A program made the position numbers and the translations under genes. A stretch of DNA of 64,000 nucleotides. Origin: Ephemerocybe angulata. Taxonomy: Eukaryota; Basidiomycota; Agaricomycetes; Agaricales; Psathyrellaceae. Below are positions 11,055 through 22,032 of the stretch, piece after piece (position 1 is the stretch's first letter; every line of letters starts with the position of its first letter). The notes under the pieces are model-generated. The model had not been told where the DNA came from and searched no databases. It worked only from the letters and a program-made list of their open reading frames with translations. The stretch covers positions 496,001 through 560,000 of the forward strand of contig JAACJK010000167.1 of assembly GCA_013368325.1 (NCBI GenBank), given 5' to 3'.

Positions 11055-13008
11055 TTATGTAGCACGGTCATCCTTGATGCTCGCGTTCGCCACCTTGGCC
11101 GCAAGCTCGTCAGCAGAGGCAGAGGGGTCCGCAGAGTGCTTTTGCTGATAAGTAATAGACGCAGTCTGCCAACCGCTCATAAGCCATCCATCCATCCACC
11201 ACACAAAAAAGCCAACGCGTGACGCACCTCGATGTTCTCCTTCTCCGACTCGGCCTTGTAGGCATCAAGGTCCGCACGCATCTTGGCATGCGCATCGTTC
11301 CCATGGCCCGCCAACGTCTGCATCCTATTCAGAGCGCGAACGCTCAAGCCAGCCTTGCGCCACGCAGCCTTGGCATTAAAGTTGCGCTTAACATTAGGCA
11401 ACAGATCCGCAGGCTTTCCATCCGCCGACTGCACGAAATGCGGCTCCTCATCCGCAAGCCACTAAGATACCCCCAAAAAACCCATCAAAAAATGAAACTC
11501 AAAAGTGGAGCGGAATGATCAGAAACGCACCTTATGCTTGAGCGCCTGGGCCGCCGTCGGGCGCTTAGCCGGGTCCACCGTCAAACACGTGCTCACAAAG
11601 TCCTTCGCCGTCTCACTAACGTTCGCCCAATACTCCTCCGGCTCATACTTATAATCGCCCTTCACGATCGCCTGCATCTCCGCGTCCTGGCTGTCGCGGT
11701 CGAACGGCGTGTACCCGGCAAGGAGGAAGTACGTGATGACGCCCATGGCCCAGACGTCCACGGGCTTGGAGTGGCCCGTGCGCTTGAAGATCTCGGGCGC
11801 CATGTACCCCGGCGTGCCGCAGATCTCGGTGAGCAGGGAGAGCGTCGAGTCGTCCATCACGCGCGAGAGCCCGAAGTCTGCGATCATGATGTCTGCGTCC
11901 TCGGCCTGTGTCTTGAAGAGCAGGTTCTCGGGCTTGAGGTCTGCGGGGGAAGAATAATAGGGAAAGGGTGAGTGTGTGGGCGCTTAGATTGCAGGGTGCG
12001 TGTGCACGAACCGCGGTGAACGATGCCCGCTTCGTGGATGTACTTGACGGCCTTGAAGATCGTGCGGACGAGGCCCGCGGCGTCGCTGCAGCGATAATCA
12101 GTGGCGGCTCGAAGGGTAAAAATAGGCGACGCACGCTTCGTAGTAGTTGCCCTTGGCACAGATGCGGTCAAAGAGCTCGCCGCCGGTGCACAGATCGAAG
12201 CAAAGGTAGAGGTTGTGCGCGGTCTAGAGGGGTCGATCACGGGCGTCAGCTATCAAATTAGACTCAGTCCTAGAAGACGATACCGCGCACCTCGAAGTAG
12301 TCGTGCAGCGTGACGATGTTCGGATGGCTGCTCGATATCCTCTTGAGCACCGCGATCTCGTTGCGGACCTGCGTCGTCCGTCCGTCCGGTCAGCAGGGGT
12401 TCATTCCAATCCAGCCTGCGCGCACGCACCATATGCTCTCTGCCCTCCATAAGCTTCTTGTTGATAACCTTGCACGCATAGTACTTTCCAGTCGTGATAT
12501 GGATGGCCTCCTTGACGATCGCGTACGTCCCACTACCAAGGGTCTTTCCAGTCCTATACTGCAGCGCGGTCAGCGGCGACTCTGTCACTCTGGGCTCTCG
12601 GTAGCGCGCACCTGGCAGGGAACGGTCGAGGAGGGCGGCATGTTCAGTCCAAAGGGGTCCTGGGTCTTGGGCGTCGAGGAGGAAGCCGTGGTCGCTTGCG
12701 GCGGCTGCGAGCATCAGATAACACTAGTCAGGAGGCGCACAGCCACCGCCAATACAGGGAGCCGACGTTACCTTGTGGCTGCTGTCGTAGATGACAGTCC
12801 CCGCAGCGGCGGCGCCCGTCGAGGGCGGTGTCCCCGTCGTCGTCGTCGTTGTCGCCGTCGTCGCGGGCGGTGTCTGGGTCTTTGCAGCGCCAGGCCGCGG
12901 CGACTCGTCGCGTGGTTTCTTGAAGGCGCGCGAGTAGCGTTTGAGGCGGTCGATGCTGTTCGTGCTGCCAGCGTCGCCGCCGTCGTTCCTGCTCTGTCCG
13001 GCGCCCAT
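11055..13008 (-). CDS. CMK1: Ca2+/calmodulin-dependent protein kinase, CaMK1 type
   Basis: Serine/threonine kinase of calcium signalling. A disordered N-terminus (MGAGQSRND...) precedes the kinase domain: GKTLGSGTYAIVKEA (glycine loop), YYACKVINKK (ATP lysine), IVHRDLKPENLLF split by an intron (catalytic loop), IADFGLSR (DFG), CGTPGYMAPEIFKRTGHSK (activation segment, P+1), DVWAMGVITYFLLAGYTPF and DPAKRPTAAQALKHKW. The autoinhibitory and calmodulin-binding segment follows (NVKRNFNAKAAWRKAGLSV), then an acidic helix and a tail ending IKDDRAT. I count about eight short introns. ATG 13008 is preferred over the in-frame ATG 13038 because it exposes MGAGQS, a fit to the N-myristoylation pattern MGxxxS; either is possible. 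It is divergent from the HMG-CoA lyase gene, with about 155 nt between start codons. Confidence 0.93.
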
Positions 13009-13162
13009 CGTCGTCGTCGTCGTCGCAGTCGGTGACAAGAGTCAATGGAGGATAGATTGAAGGAAAGAACAGCCGGGCACGACGCAGCTTAATAGCAGTC
13101 CAAACACTGGCACGCACCGCCACGCTCCGAACTCATGGCTGTGATTCCGTCCAAGGCTCTCA

Positions 13163-14380
13163 ATGCTGACCCCATCACCTGTCCGTCTCCGCGCCTTCAG
13201 GGCCCTCGCACGGGCACGGGCCTACAGCGTCCCCGCAGCAGCGCACAGCAAGAAGCACATCGTGAACATCGTCGAGGTCGGCCCGCGCGATGGGCTGCAG
13301 AACGAGAAAGGGGCAGTGATACCCGTGGAGACCAAGGTCGAGCTCGTCGAGCGCCTCGTCCGCGCAGGCGTCTCAAACGTCGAAGCAGGCAGCTTCGTCA
13401 GTCCCAAGTGGGTGCCCCAGGTCCGTCCGTCCGTCCGAAACTCCCCTCCCCCTCCCCTCTCCCGCAGCAGGCAGCAACTCATACATGGATGTAAATATAG
13501 ATGGGGGGCACCGCAGACGTGCTGAAACGCCTAACCAAGGAACGCGGCGTGCACTACTCCGTCCTCGTTCCAAACCAACGAGGCCTCGACGACCTCCTCT
13601 TGCTCCTCGCGCAGCAGCAGCAGCAGCAGCTCACAGACTCCGGCTCACCACCCCTCACAGACGAGATCTCCGTCTTCGTAGCGGCGACGGACCGCTTCAA
13701 CAAGGCGAACCTCAACTGCACCGTCCTCGAGTCGCTCCAGAAGATCGCAGCCGTGACCGAGACCGCGACGAAGCACGGCCTGCGCGTGCGCGGGTACGTC
13801 TCCGTCGTCATCGCATGCCCCTACAGCGGGGCGACAGACTACGACAAAGTCCGAGAGGTCGCCAGCGCCCTGCTCAACATGGGCTGCTACGAGGTCAGCC
13901 TCGGCGACACAGTCGGCATGGGCCGCCCACACGAGGTCGCCGAGATGCTCGACGTAGTCAAGCGCTCCGTCCCCGTCGAGCAGCTCGCAGGCCACGTACG
14001 TACAGTACCCGCCCATCCCGAGATCCGGTTCTTCGCTCATTCAATATTCGCCCCTCCAGTTCCACGACACCTACGGCACAGCGATCGCAAACGTGCTCAC
14101 AGCCCTGGAGCACGGCGTGCGCACCATCGACGCCTCCGTCGGCGGCCTGGGCGGGTGCCCCTATTCCCCCGGCGCGACGGGCAACGTCTCCACCGAAGAC
14201 GTGCTCTACGCGCTGCAAGGCTCCAAGTACCACGTCGCAGGGCGCAACGGCGGCACGATCAACCTGGAGGAGATGGTCGACATCGGGTGGTGGATCAGCG
14301 AGAAACTGGGCCGCGAGAGCGCGAGCCGCGTCGGGCGGGCGCTCAGGGCGAGGAATTCGAAGACGACGACGAGTAAATAG
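13163..14380 (+). CDS. HMGCL: Hydroxymethylglutaryl-CoA lyase, mitochondrial
   Basis: Cleaves HMG-CoA to acetoacetate and acetyl-CoA in leucine breakdown and ketogenesis. The start [20 protein letters not shown] is a classic arginine-rich mitochondrial presequence. Catalytic features: [12 protein letters not shown] near residue 40, [24 protein letters not shown], then GH plus [11 protein letters not shown] across intron 2, giving the metal-binding HxHDTYG, and the [15 protein letters not shown] loop with the active-site cysteine. Introns: CAG|GTCCGT to AATATAG just before MGGTADVLK, and about 13997-14060. The first donor is the weak GTCCGT, inside a (GTCC) microrepeat. A polyglutamine stretch ([10 protein letters not shown]) is inserted in a loop after VPNQRGLDD, which I do not expect in orthologs. 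Confidence 0.94.
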
Positions 14381-14507
14381 CGCTTAGGCTTAGCACCGGC
14401 TATCAATTGTGTATTAACCGGAACCGTACTTACCCCGCATTGCATGCTCTTCTTCCTTCCTCTTCTTCCTCCCTCTCCTTGTCCTTCTCCTCGACGAACG
14501 ACGAACG

Positions 14508-15795
14508 ATGAAGGAGACCTACACCTTCGACCCACGGCCCAACTACCCTCTACGCCTCACCGCAACGCGCTACTCCGACACCGCAAACCCACATCTACAC
14601 AACCCCGACGCCCTCACCCTCATCTTCGCGCACGGCACGGGCTTCCACAAGGAGCAGTGGGAGCCCACGATCGCCGAGCTCGCGCAGCGCGTCGGGGGCG
14701 GGGTCAAGGTCAAGGTCAGAGAGTACTGGAGCGTCGAGGCGCCGAACCACGGGGACAGCGCAGCGTTGAACGAGGACGTGCTTAAGCTCGGGTACACCCC
14801 TGTGTGTGAGTGGCGGCCGAGGTGGTCGTGGTCGTGGTGTTGACGCTCGTGCAGTTGGATGGGAAGAGTACGCGCGAAGTCTGCATCTCTTCTTATCAGG
14901 CCACGGAACAGGCATTCCCACCGACTTTTCGCAGCACAAGCTCGTAGGCATCGGCCACTCCATGGGCGCTGTATCCCTGTACGCCACCAATAACTATGCC
15001 CTCAAATCCATACACCTAACACCCCCCCCCCCCCCCCAGCGTCCTCACCGCAGGCTACTTCCCCCAACTTAAGTTCCACTCACTCATCTGCGTCGAGCTC
15101 ATGTGCAGCTCCGAAGCCTTCGGCACCACCGCAAAGAGCTTCCTCATCAACGGCGCCGAAAAGCGGCGCGACACCTGGTCTTCGCGCGAGGAGGCGTACA
15201 GCGTCATGAAGACCCGTGGGACGTGGAGGCAGTGGGACGACCGCGTTTTGCGCAACTACATCGTGCGTACCTAGCCCCATCCCATCCATGCTCTACCCTG
15301 CCCTGCCCTGTCCTGTCCTGGCCTAGAGGCTGATTCATGGTATTCATGATATTCATTGTAGGAATACGGGCTGAAGCCCACAGGAGACGGTAGCACCGTG
15401 ACGCTCAAATGCGCACGCACACAAGAAGCAGCATGCTACCGCGACCCCATCGGCCCGCGCCGCGCATACCACCTCCTCCCCTCCTTCGTCAAGTCCACGA
15501 GAACACACCTCATCTACGGTGCCATCGACGACTACCTGTGCGTCTTCATAACATCATTCGCTCACACTCACTCACACTCACACTGTGGCACTGAACTCGC
15601 ACATTCATTGAATATTATATTGACAGGCCAGCCGCGGTGAAGGAAGACATCCTGTCCATGTGCCGCGTCGGCGGAGAAAGTTCGCTGGGGTCGTACGCTC
15701 GTGTGCCTGGGGCGGGGCATCTGGTGGTGCAGATGAATCCTACTGGGCTTGCGGAGAAGATTTTAGACGCCCTGGAAAGAGACGCCAAGTTGTAA
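14508..15795 (+). CDS. Alpha/beta hydrolase, Lpx1-like, with C-terminal peroxisomal signal
   Basis: Probable peroxisomal lipase or esterase. The fold is marked by LIFAHGTGFHKEQWEP (oxyanion strand), the VEAPNHGDS loop and the nucleophile elbow GIGHSMGAVS (serine in GHSMG). Late acid and histidine candidates lie in THLIYGAIDDYL and GAGHLVVQMNP. Four introns, all with GT-AG ends, join the frame: TPV|FGWEEY, VS|LVLTAGY, NYI|EYGLKP and DDY|LPAAVKE. The protein ends ERDAKL, and AKL is a good PTS1 tripeptide. The overall style matches the fungal Lpx1 and toxin-biosynthesis-protein hydrolase group. The second intron ends in a run of 16 cytosines. This seems to be the functional parent of several broken copies between 16.2 and 24.6 kb. 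Confidence 0.86.
15022..15037 (+). repeat. 16-nt cytosine homopolymer at an intron 3' end
   Basis: A pure C run directly abuts the AG acceptor of the second hydrolase intron and forms its polypyrimidine tract. Length is prone to sequencing error and to slippage. Confidence 0.85.
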
Positions 15796-16194
15796 GTAGA
15801 TTGATTAGATTGCCCTATTTATACCAGCGATACCACACCACCTCTCCCTTCACAATCTGACCATTGTCTCGAACGTTGGTATGCCCTCGTTTGCTCTCAT
15901 CCATTCATGGTATAGAACATAAAACACTGGCACTGAGTTCCCAAAAGGATTTTGGCGCCCAACAGGTTAGATAAACTACGAGTAGATAGGTATCCCCACA
16001 ACCAGAGATTGCCTACAGTCAATCTCCAGCGGTATCCTCGAAATTCGGATATCCCTGAGCACGGAGCACGTCTTCCGTAGCACCCTTGTGATAGGGATGA
16101 GGTGCTAGGGGTTGAGAGCTATATGTACTTGGGATAGACCCTTCACTAGGCCGTCCGTCATCGATGTGTCTCTGCCCCGAACGCCGAGCAGAGC

Positions 16195-16303
16195 TCTTTG
16201 GGATCCCACTCTCGCGTGCCTGGGGCGGGCCACCTGGTGTGCAGATGAATTCTACAGGACTTGCAGAGGAGATTTTATACGCCCACGAGACGCCAAGTTG
16301 TAG
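16195..16303 (+). pseudogene. Hydrolase last-exon fragment, copy next to intact gene
   Basis: Duplicates the last coding exon of the 14508-15795 hydrolase (the stretch encoding the GHLVVQMNPTGLAE region down to DAKL) together with about 90 nt of 3' flank, including GATACCACACCACCTCTCC. It carries indels that break the frame. The same 3' flank is seen after the intact gene at 15796-15890, so a roughly 200-nt block was tandemly copied about 500 nt downstream. Confidence 0.75.
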
Positions 16304-16476
16304 GTAGATTAGATTGCCCAATGCATACCAGCGATACCACACCACCTCTCCCTTCACAATCTGATCAATATATCGTATATTGGTATGCGCTCTTTTGCAG
16401 TCATCAGGACGATCGAGCCGTGCAGCACGAGCGCTTACGACCTACGCTACAGGTGTATATCTAGCACCAAAAGACC

Positions 16477-19400
16477 CTAATCACGCAGCTGTATCACGGT
16501 CGCCATCTTCACTCCCCAGCTATCCTTATCCAGCTTCTCAAGCGCCTCCGATCTTTGCTGGTCTGCAGGATCAGGTGACGACCCCCTCGTTGACCCAATG
16601 CGCTTGAATGGCGATTCCTCCTGGATCAGCGAATGGAAGTTGACGGGAGACACCGACAGGAACAGCTTGAAAAACCCGACATCCTTGTCTCGGTCGTCCT
16701 CAAAGCAAAATTGCCAGGGTGTCGCAGCACCGTTGCCGTATCCAATAGGGAACTGCGAGTGCGCTTCGAGAGGCGGGTCGACATTTCCCGAGCCCGCGCC
16801 GAACGGTGCAGTGAACCAAGGGACTATAAGTGCAGCATTAGTAGAAGAAGATGAGGAAAGCTGACAGCACGTACTGATGGTAAGGTCATTGGGGTCAAAG
16901 TAGAATAGGTAAGGGTAGATAGGAACGTCCCCGTCGTTATACAGCGTCATCCCCAGCGGCCTGTCCGCATCCGAGTCGGGCACCCGTACCTCAGACGGCT
17001 CCGACACCAGGAGGTTTCCACCCTGCACCTTGTAGTTTTCCGGCTCGAACGAGTCCATACCATCATCTTCCGGATCGATGGGCTCCAGATAGTGCAGTTC
17101 CATACGTACTTGCGGGAACTCATTCTTTCCGCGACGATGGAGGTGGTAGTTGAAGTGCTGCCACGCCCCGATGATAGTCTGGATATCCCCAGGGACGTCG
17201 CCTCTAAACTTGAAAGGAAACTTCCGAGGCAAGTATTCGTTCAGGAGGGGGTCGTTGCGGTACAAGTGGACGGAGCTCCAATCCCTTTCAACTTCTATGA
17301 CCAACGACGCTTCATCCTCGTTGTCGACGGTGATGACCCTCCTCCCTGTCGCGGATTTGCGCGCGAGAAGAACTCTCTCAAGCCACGCCTTGTCGTTGGA
17401 GTACACCTTCGGAGGATCGTTCCCCCAGTCGATCCGCTTCGCGTAGAAATTCTTCGGGATCTTGAATCTCGGATGTCCAGGAGGGTGCTGAAGGAACGCC
17501 GTGCCCGTTGCGACGGACGTTGCGCTGAGGACGCCTATCTGAGGGTTGATGTTGCTGCCGTCCTCCAAATAGTTGTTCTCATGGATGGCGAACAGCTCTC
17601 CGACCGTGATCCCCTGGGCCATGCCTGCATCGATAGACACTTGGACTTTCTTATCGTTGTCAAAGTATCGTTCGCACGGGATGTAAGCCGGTACCTCGAT
17701 GCCCAGTGGCGCTTTATCCGACTCGTTGTCGACGGTGATGATTTCCCTCCCTGTCGCGGATTTGGGTGAGAGCAGGGCACTCGCCTTGTCTTTGGAGTAC
17801 TCGGATACTTCAGGTTCGGCCTTGAAGCACGCAACACCTGTGAAATTAAGCCCAGTCCAGTGTCCACTGAGCAACAGCAACTATTTATCGATGATCACTG
17901 GTGAATAGGATAGCTTACCTTGGATAATGCATACACCACTAGATCTATCCGATACAGATAGTGGGGACCTTGCCGTGCTTTCCCAGATGGATTGGTCTTT
18001 GAGGAAGGGCAGCCAGTCATCATCATGACTCAACGCAAATCGTGAGCCTGTCTATATCGTGATGTTGTCAGCAAGTAGTATTCATAAGTGATATAGGTAC
18101 GAACAGCTAACAAAAGACATTCATTGATTATGTCGCATGGGTGGCAGCTCTATTTGCGAACGGGTTAGCATAGGAGTTCGTCTGTCTATGTCAAGGGACT
18201 CACACTCCTACGAGATTCGGAGTTTGGGAAAGACTGAAGCTGAACCGACCTCCCACGATATCGAGAACCCGAAGAGTCCAGGGTTCCAAACACTCGGCCA
18301 AAACTGGAGCCGCCATCTCCAGCGTTCGAGCCGGTTCCCGCTCCAGGATCACCTTCACCGGTACCTTCATCTTCACTGCCAATTCGTCCATCGTCTCCAT
18401 CGCCAAATTTCCCTTCATCCCAACCACCTCCTGAGGCTGGACCCCCTAACTTAGATCTGAAGCTCGAAGAGAAGTCGAGTTTGAACCCTCTCAGAAAAAG
18501 GGTTTGGTCCTTCTCGCCGTCCAGATTACTACATTCTGAAAGTTGAGTATTCGCAGTTCCCTGATTTGTCCACACCCATGAGGAAAGGTGCTGGCCCGGC
18601 CTGGTCGAGTTCGCAAGTACCACCGCAGGTTCATCTGGCGCGGCGGGTTCCCCAAAGGCTGCGAGTGCACAACTATCGCTTTTGACAGAGCCAGTGATGA
18701 TATAGAGGGATTCCTCCTGTCCAATGCCCTGTATTGCATCAGCGTGCCGATAGAAAAGCTCTGGATAGTCAAGGATGTGCTTGCGGAGTCTTTGACGGCC
18801 ATCAAGGTCCTCCTGGTCAGCGGCAGAAGTTAGTAGGAGTGCTGCGCCGCGCTCAGATGTGCAACGAATCTCGAAGTCTTTGATGTCTCTACGTTTCGCG
18901 GGTGAGTACCGATGTGTTTAAGTGAGCGCGGTGACGGCGAGGAATACCACTTACGAGAAGTCAGATTTGTATACGACATTTCCCCTCATCCCAAGGGATT
19001 TCACAATATCACCTCGCTTTGAGCGACCTTGTATGGTCCTCTTGGTTCTCATTGGAATGGGTCTATCGTAACTTCCAATCCCCATTGTCCTGGCTGTCTT
19101 TCTGATGGACTCCTCGTCGTCCCAAAGATTGAAGATCTTGATAAAGCCATCCTGAGCACTATATGTGCCCACATCACCTAGAGCGGGTCCTACAGCTCCA
19201 GCGTGGGGCTTTGTGTTCCAACATGCCAATCCCATTCCGGAGCTCAACATGGAACCCACGTAAATTTCGGCTGGGACGGGCCTGTCCAGTAATCCGAGTG
19301 ATTGGGAGTCGAGGTCATCCAAAGGTAGCTGCAAGGGCCGTCAGTTAAGTAAGCCCCATTTTTATAGCACCAGAGAAACGATGAGACATACCAAAGAGAA

Positions 19401-20218
19401 GCCAGGACAGTTGCCCAGAGAGTGAGTCTTTATGTCACTATCGGGTTCCACCTGTTCTTGCAAGACTGAGCCTGACAACGTCGAAGGGGATTCCACGGAT
19501 GCATCACTCACCCCTTGCGATTCAGTGTAAGATTCTCTTTGACCCGTGCTCAGGAATGCGGCATCGTATTCCATAGACGGCAGAGGCCCTTCTGTGTGGT
19601 TTGAGGGAGGAGGCACCCAACCAAGGATGCTGGACAGGAGTTGGGACAGCACTTCGATGATACCCCTTCGCTGCAACGTGATTTCGGGCGATAGCGAATC
19701 GGGCCCGAGATAAATCTTAACTTTGCCACCTTGGATATAGAGTTGGTCCCGAACGTTCGAGTTCTTCGTTCCGAATGTCGATGTCTCGGGCCCGAAATGT
19801 GGTCCTTGAACAATTGTACCTGAGAAGACGCTGTTAGGGAGCGACACATAACTGAGAACTTGAGAAATAGTACCATAATTGTCTCCTAGGCTCGCATTCT
19901 GCGCCTCTCCAATGGTGTAGAGGGAGCTCCTCTGGCTACGATCTGCGGGTGGCCAATGTCAGCGATTGGGCGATGGGTGATGAAGGACAATGAACCCCGT
20001 ACCATGATACTTGGGATCGAGATCTCCATCAGCGACTCTTCCCTTCCCTGGGTGCATTTCCGCCTTGAAATAAAGGTTGAAGGTTGAATAACGGTTGTTC
20101 TTAGATGGATGCAAGTGGGGGGAGGTGTAACCAACTTCATGGCCATTTTAGCGCCCGCGCGTTCGTGGTTTCCCACAGCGAATGCTGTAAACCTGGCAGT
20201 GCGAGTCTGTGCGACCAT
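16477..20218 (-). CDS. Chimeric protein: agaricomycete orphan family fused to metacaspase C-terminal region
   Basis: I read nine exons (20218-20011, 19942-19874, 19819-19392, 19328-18955, 18888-18204, 18149-18105, 18051-17919, 17837-16875, 16823-16477). Every junction is GT-AG, phases agree, and the total is 3252 nt, an exact multiple of three (1083 codons plus stop). The N-terminal ~650 residues look like an agaricomycete-expanded family of unknown function: SQRSSLYTIGEAQNASLGD, GDVGTYSAQDGFIKIFNLWD, ALLLTSAADQEDL, SLYIITGSVKSDS, DQTLFLRGFKLDF, then CHPCDIINECLLLA and FALSHDDDW. From PAYIPCERYFDND to the stop it is a close copy, about 95% at DNA level by eye, of the metacaspase C-terminal region at 495-1715, but there is no caspase domain. 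Just before that join lies an extra copy of an internal segment (LLSPKSATGREIITVDNE, compare LLARKSATGRRVITVDNE). The fusion could instead be two genes; phase agreement argues against that. Confidence 0.72.
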
Positions 20219-20342
20219 GTCAAAGCGTGATAAGTACGGTTCTTAAAGTACAGCTAGTGCTTGGCTGGATGGAGATTAATACCCCGCTGTGCAGTCACAC
20301 CGACAATAGCCCGGCCCCTACATACATTGCTGAGCCTTGACA

Positions 20343-20545
20343 ATGTACACGAAATTTACCTGTCTAATCCACCTGCGACCCAGCCTGGCAGCCGCAGTGA
20401 AGGAAGACGTCCTGCGCGTGTCGGTGGAGAAGGTCCACTGTCATCGTACTCTTGTATTCCCGGGGCGAGCCACCTGGTAGTGCAAATAGCTTGGACAGGA
20501 CTTGCAGAGAACATTTTAGATGCGACTCTAAACTTCAACTGCTGA
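20343..20545 (+). pseudogene. Internally deleted hydrolase copy
   Basis: Starts with ATGTACACGAAATTTACC, like the 5' end of the copy at 21841, and within 45 nt passes straight into sequence matching the last exon (CAGCCGCAGTGAAGGAAGAC, then GGCGAGCCACCTGGTAGTGC). All middle exons are missing. It ends in AACTTCAACTGCTGA, a string also found at 23937-23951. Confidence 0.7.
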
Positions 20546-20578
20546 ATCGTTCCATCCCGCCCTCGAGGTACAAGTTAT

Positions 20579-20889
20579 ATGACCTTGGTGGGGTTGAACA
20601 TGCCTTCAGCGACTGCGGGGCCCTCGTATGACATTCCCCTTACCGTGAAGCTCCTATCTTCTAATTTTTCTTTAGAGGCCTGTGGAATTCATCAAGCTCG
20701 TTCAGAAACTTCAGAAACTCGCTGGCCCTACTTTGGAACAGGAGGTCAAGGTCAGTCATACCTCCCCGAAGTATCAGGGTAAGATAGCTAGCCCTTCTAT
20801 AGAATCTCCAGGATGTCATTGACGCGTTGAAGGCTGGCTGCAGGAAGCTGGAAGACGCTTTTGCGGTCTATGCGGCTATCTTGACGTAG
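20579..20889 (+). CDS. Small unknown gene or 3' remnant
   Basis: Two exon-like pieces, ending with a helical stretch (EVKDVIDALKAGCRKLEDAF) and a stop at 20887-20889, are separated by an intron that begins GTCAGTC near 20750 and ends with CTCCAG near 20812. A third, very short intron near 20637-20670 could join a 22-codon start beginning MTLVGLNM. The product would be only about 70 residues, so this may be the surviving tail of a larger gene. The C-terminal pattern is vaguely like the B proteins at 31-40 kb, but I would not assign it to them. Confidence 0.3.
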
Positions 20890-21430
20890 TGACAGTCGCC
20901 GTACCACGAGATCGCATCTTTATTAAATTATGTAGGATCGATACTCATCATCTAAATGTAACCGATTAGCGTTGAGCGCGATTCCAAACACAAGACGGGG
21001 ACTCCGCACCGTGGATATACTGTAGAGCATGAAACCCGTTGTTGAATCGCGCTGTGAATCACAATGCAGGTGAGTAGGACAGCGCCGAAGTGGGATGTTC
21101 CTGGAGAAGGGGCTTATTCATGGTGTCGGAGTCGCCGCAGGATTCAACGCTGCCCCTCCAAGCCTATCAACACCTGCGTGTTCCCCAGTAGCTCGTCAAC
21201 GCGGGGCGGCGAAGCTTCATCGTGCCCATTTCCATGGATTCCGCTTCGCTGGCATTCCTTCCATCATCTACCAGTGACACGGCTGGGGCTGTCCGAGGAC
21301 GCGTTTCGCATTGATTCCTTCCAACGGCTCATCCCCCAATGCGCGATAAGCGACGTTGCGAGGAAGTATGTGTTGTAGTCGATGCGGCAAGACGTTAAGC
21401 TTGTGAAGACCAACAGGGTGAGGTGGTCGG
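20890..21430. other. Intergenic, nothing recognised
   Basis: Contains a 60-codon frame at 21095-21277 with no family resemblance. No RNA gene or repeat recognised. Confidence 0.4.
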
Positions 21431-21435
21431 GGTAA

Positions 21436-21600
21436 CGCGTGCTGGGAACGGGGCGGATGACTATGAGGCTGGCGACGATACAGCAAGCCAGCGTTATCTA
21501 GAGCTCCTCGTCCGCGTTGGCTCGATAGCTTCGTCGATCATGGTGGTCGTTGCAGTTCAAGGTATAATTGATGCAAATCAGACGGTGGCTGTAATGAACA
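21436..21600 (-). pseudogene. 5' fragment of the four-helix membrane protein gene
   Basis: Reverse-complement match to the start of the gene at 56851: the upstream stretch ending in CAACGACCACCATG and codons for the IEPTRTR region. It then meets an in-frame stop and diverges. It lies beyond the end of the inverted duplication arm at 22055-23915, as the intact gene follows the other arm at 54785-56670, so both belonged to the same duplicated segment. Confidence 0.7.
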
Positions 21601-21840
21601 TACTCTGAAAGAAACTCATCTAAACTCATACGTTGACCAACACCGACCGTGTACATACACAAGTAACACACGTCGGACCAACGTCGGACGCAAAAGCGCT
21701 TTCAGATAGACGAACTGCCTGATAGTACTCGAATAGACCACCCCGTAGCCGGGGATCAATACCCCGCAGTCGCCCCGGCAGGCAATGAGTCGACTGAGAA
21801 TCCTACCTGCAGTTCTTGCATCCCATCCTTAGCCTCAACA

Positions 21841-22032
21841 ATGTACACGAAATCCACCTACTTATTCGACCCTCGACCGAACCACCCCCAGCGCCTCACC
21901 GCGACGCGCTACCAGGACCCCTCCAATCCGAACCTGCATAACACCAATGCGCTCATGCTCGTCTTTGTGCACGGCGCAGGCTTCCACAAGGAACAATGAG
22001 AGCCCACGATCGAAGATCCTAAAAACTTTCAT
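21841..22032 (+). pseudogene. Hydrolase 5' exon fragment with premature stop
   Basis: Encodes a recognisable first exon (YLFDPRPNHPQRLTATRYQD, LVFVHGAGFHKEQ), but the conserved tryptophan codon after HKEQ is TGA, and the match is lost within 30 nt. About 70 nt of upstream sequence is shared with the copy at 20343. Confidence 0.8.

Noticed and set aside
12780..13030. GTC/CGTC trinucleotide-rich stretch as a microsatellite
   Set aside because: It encodes the Thr/Pro/Asp-rich disordered N-terminus of the CaM kinase; no independent repeat feature.
21268..21486. EGINAKRVLG peptide on the minus strand resembling GGINAKRVLT of the 57788 gene
   Set aside because: Match limited to about nine residues with no flanking DNA similarity; likely chance.
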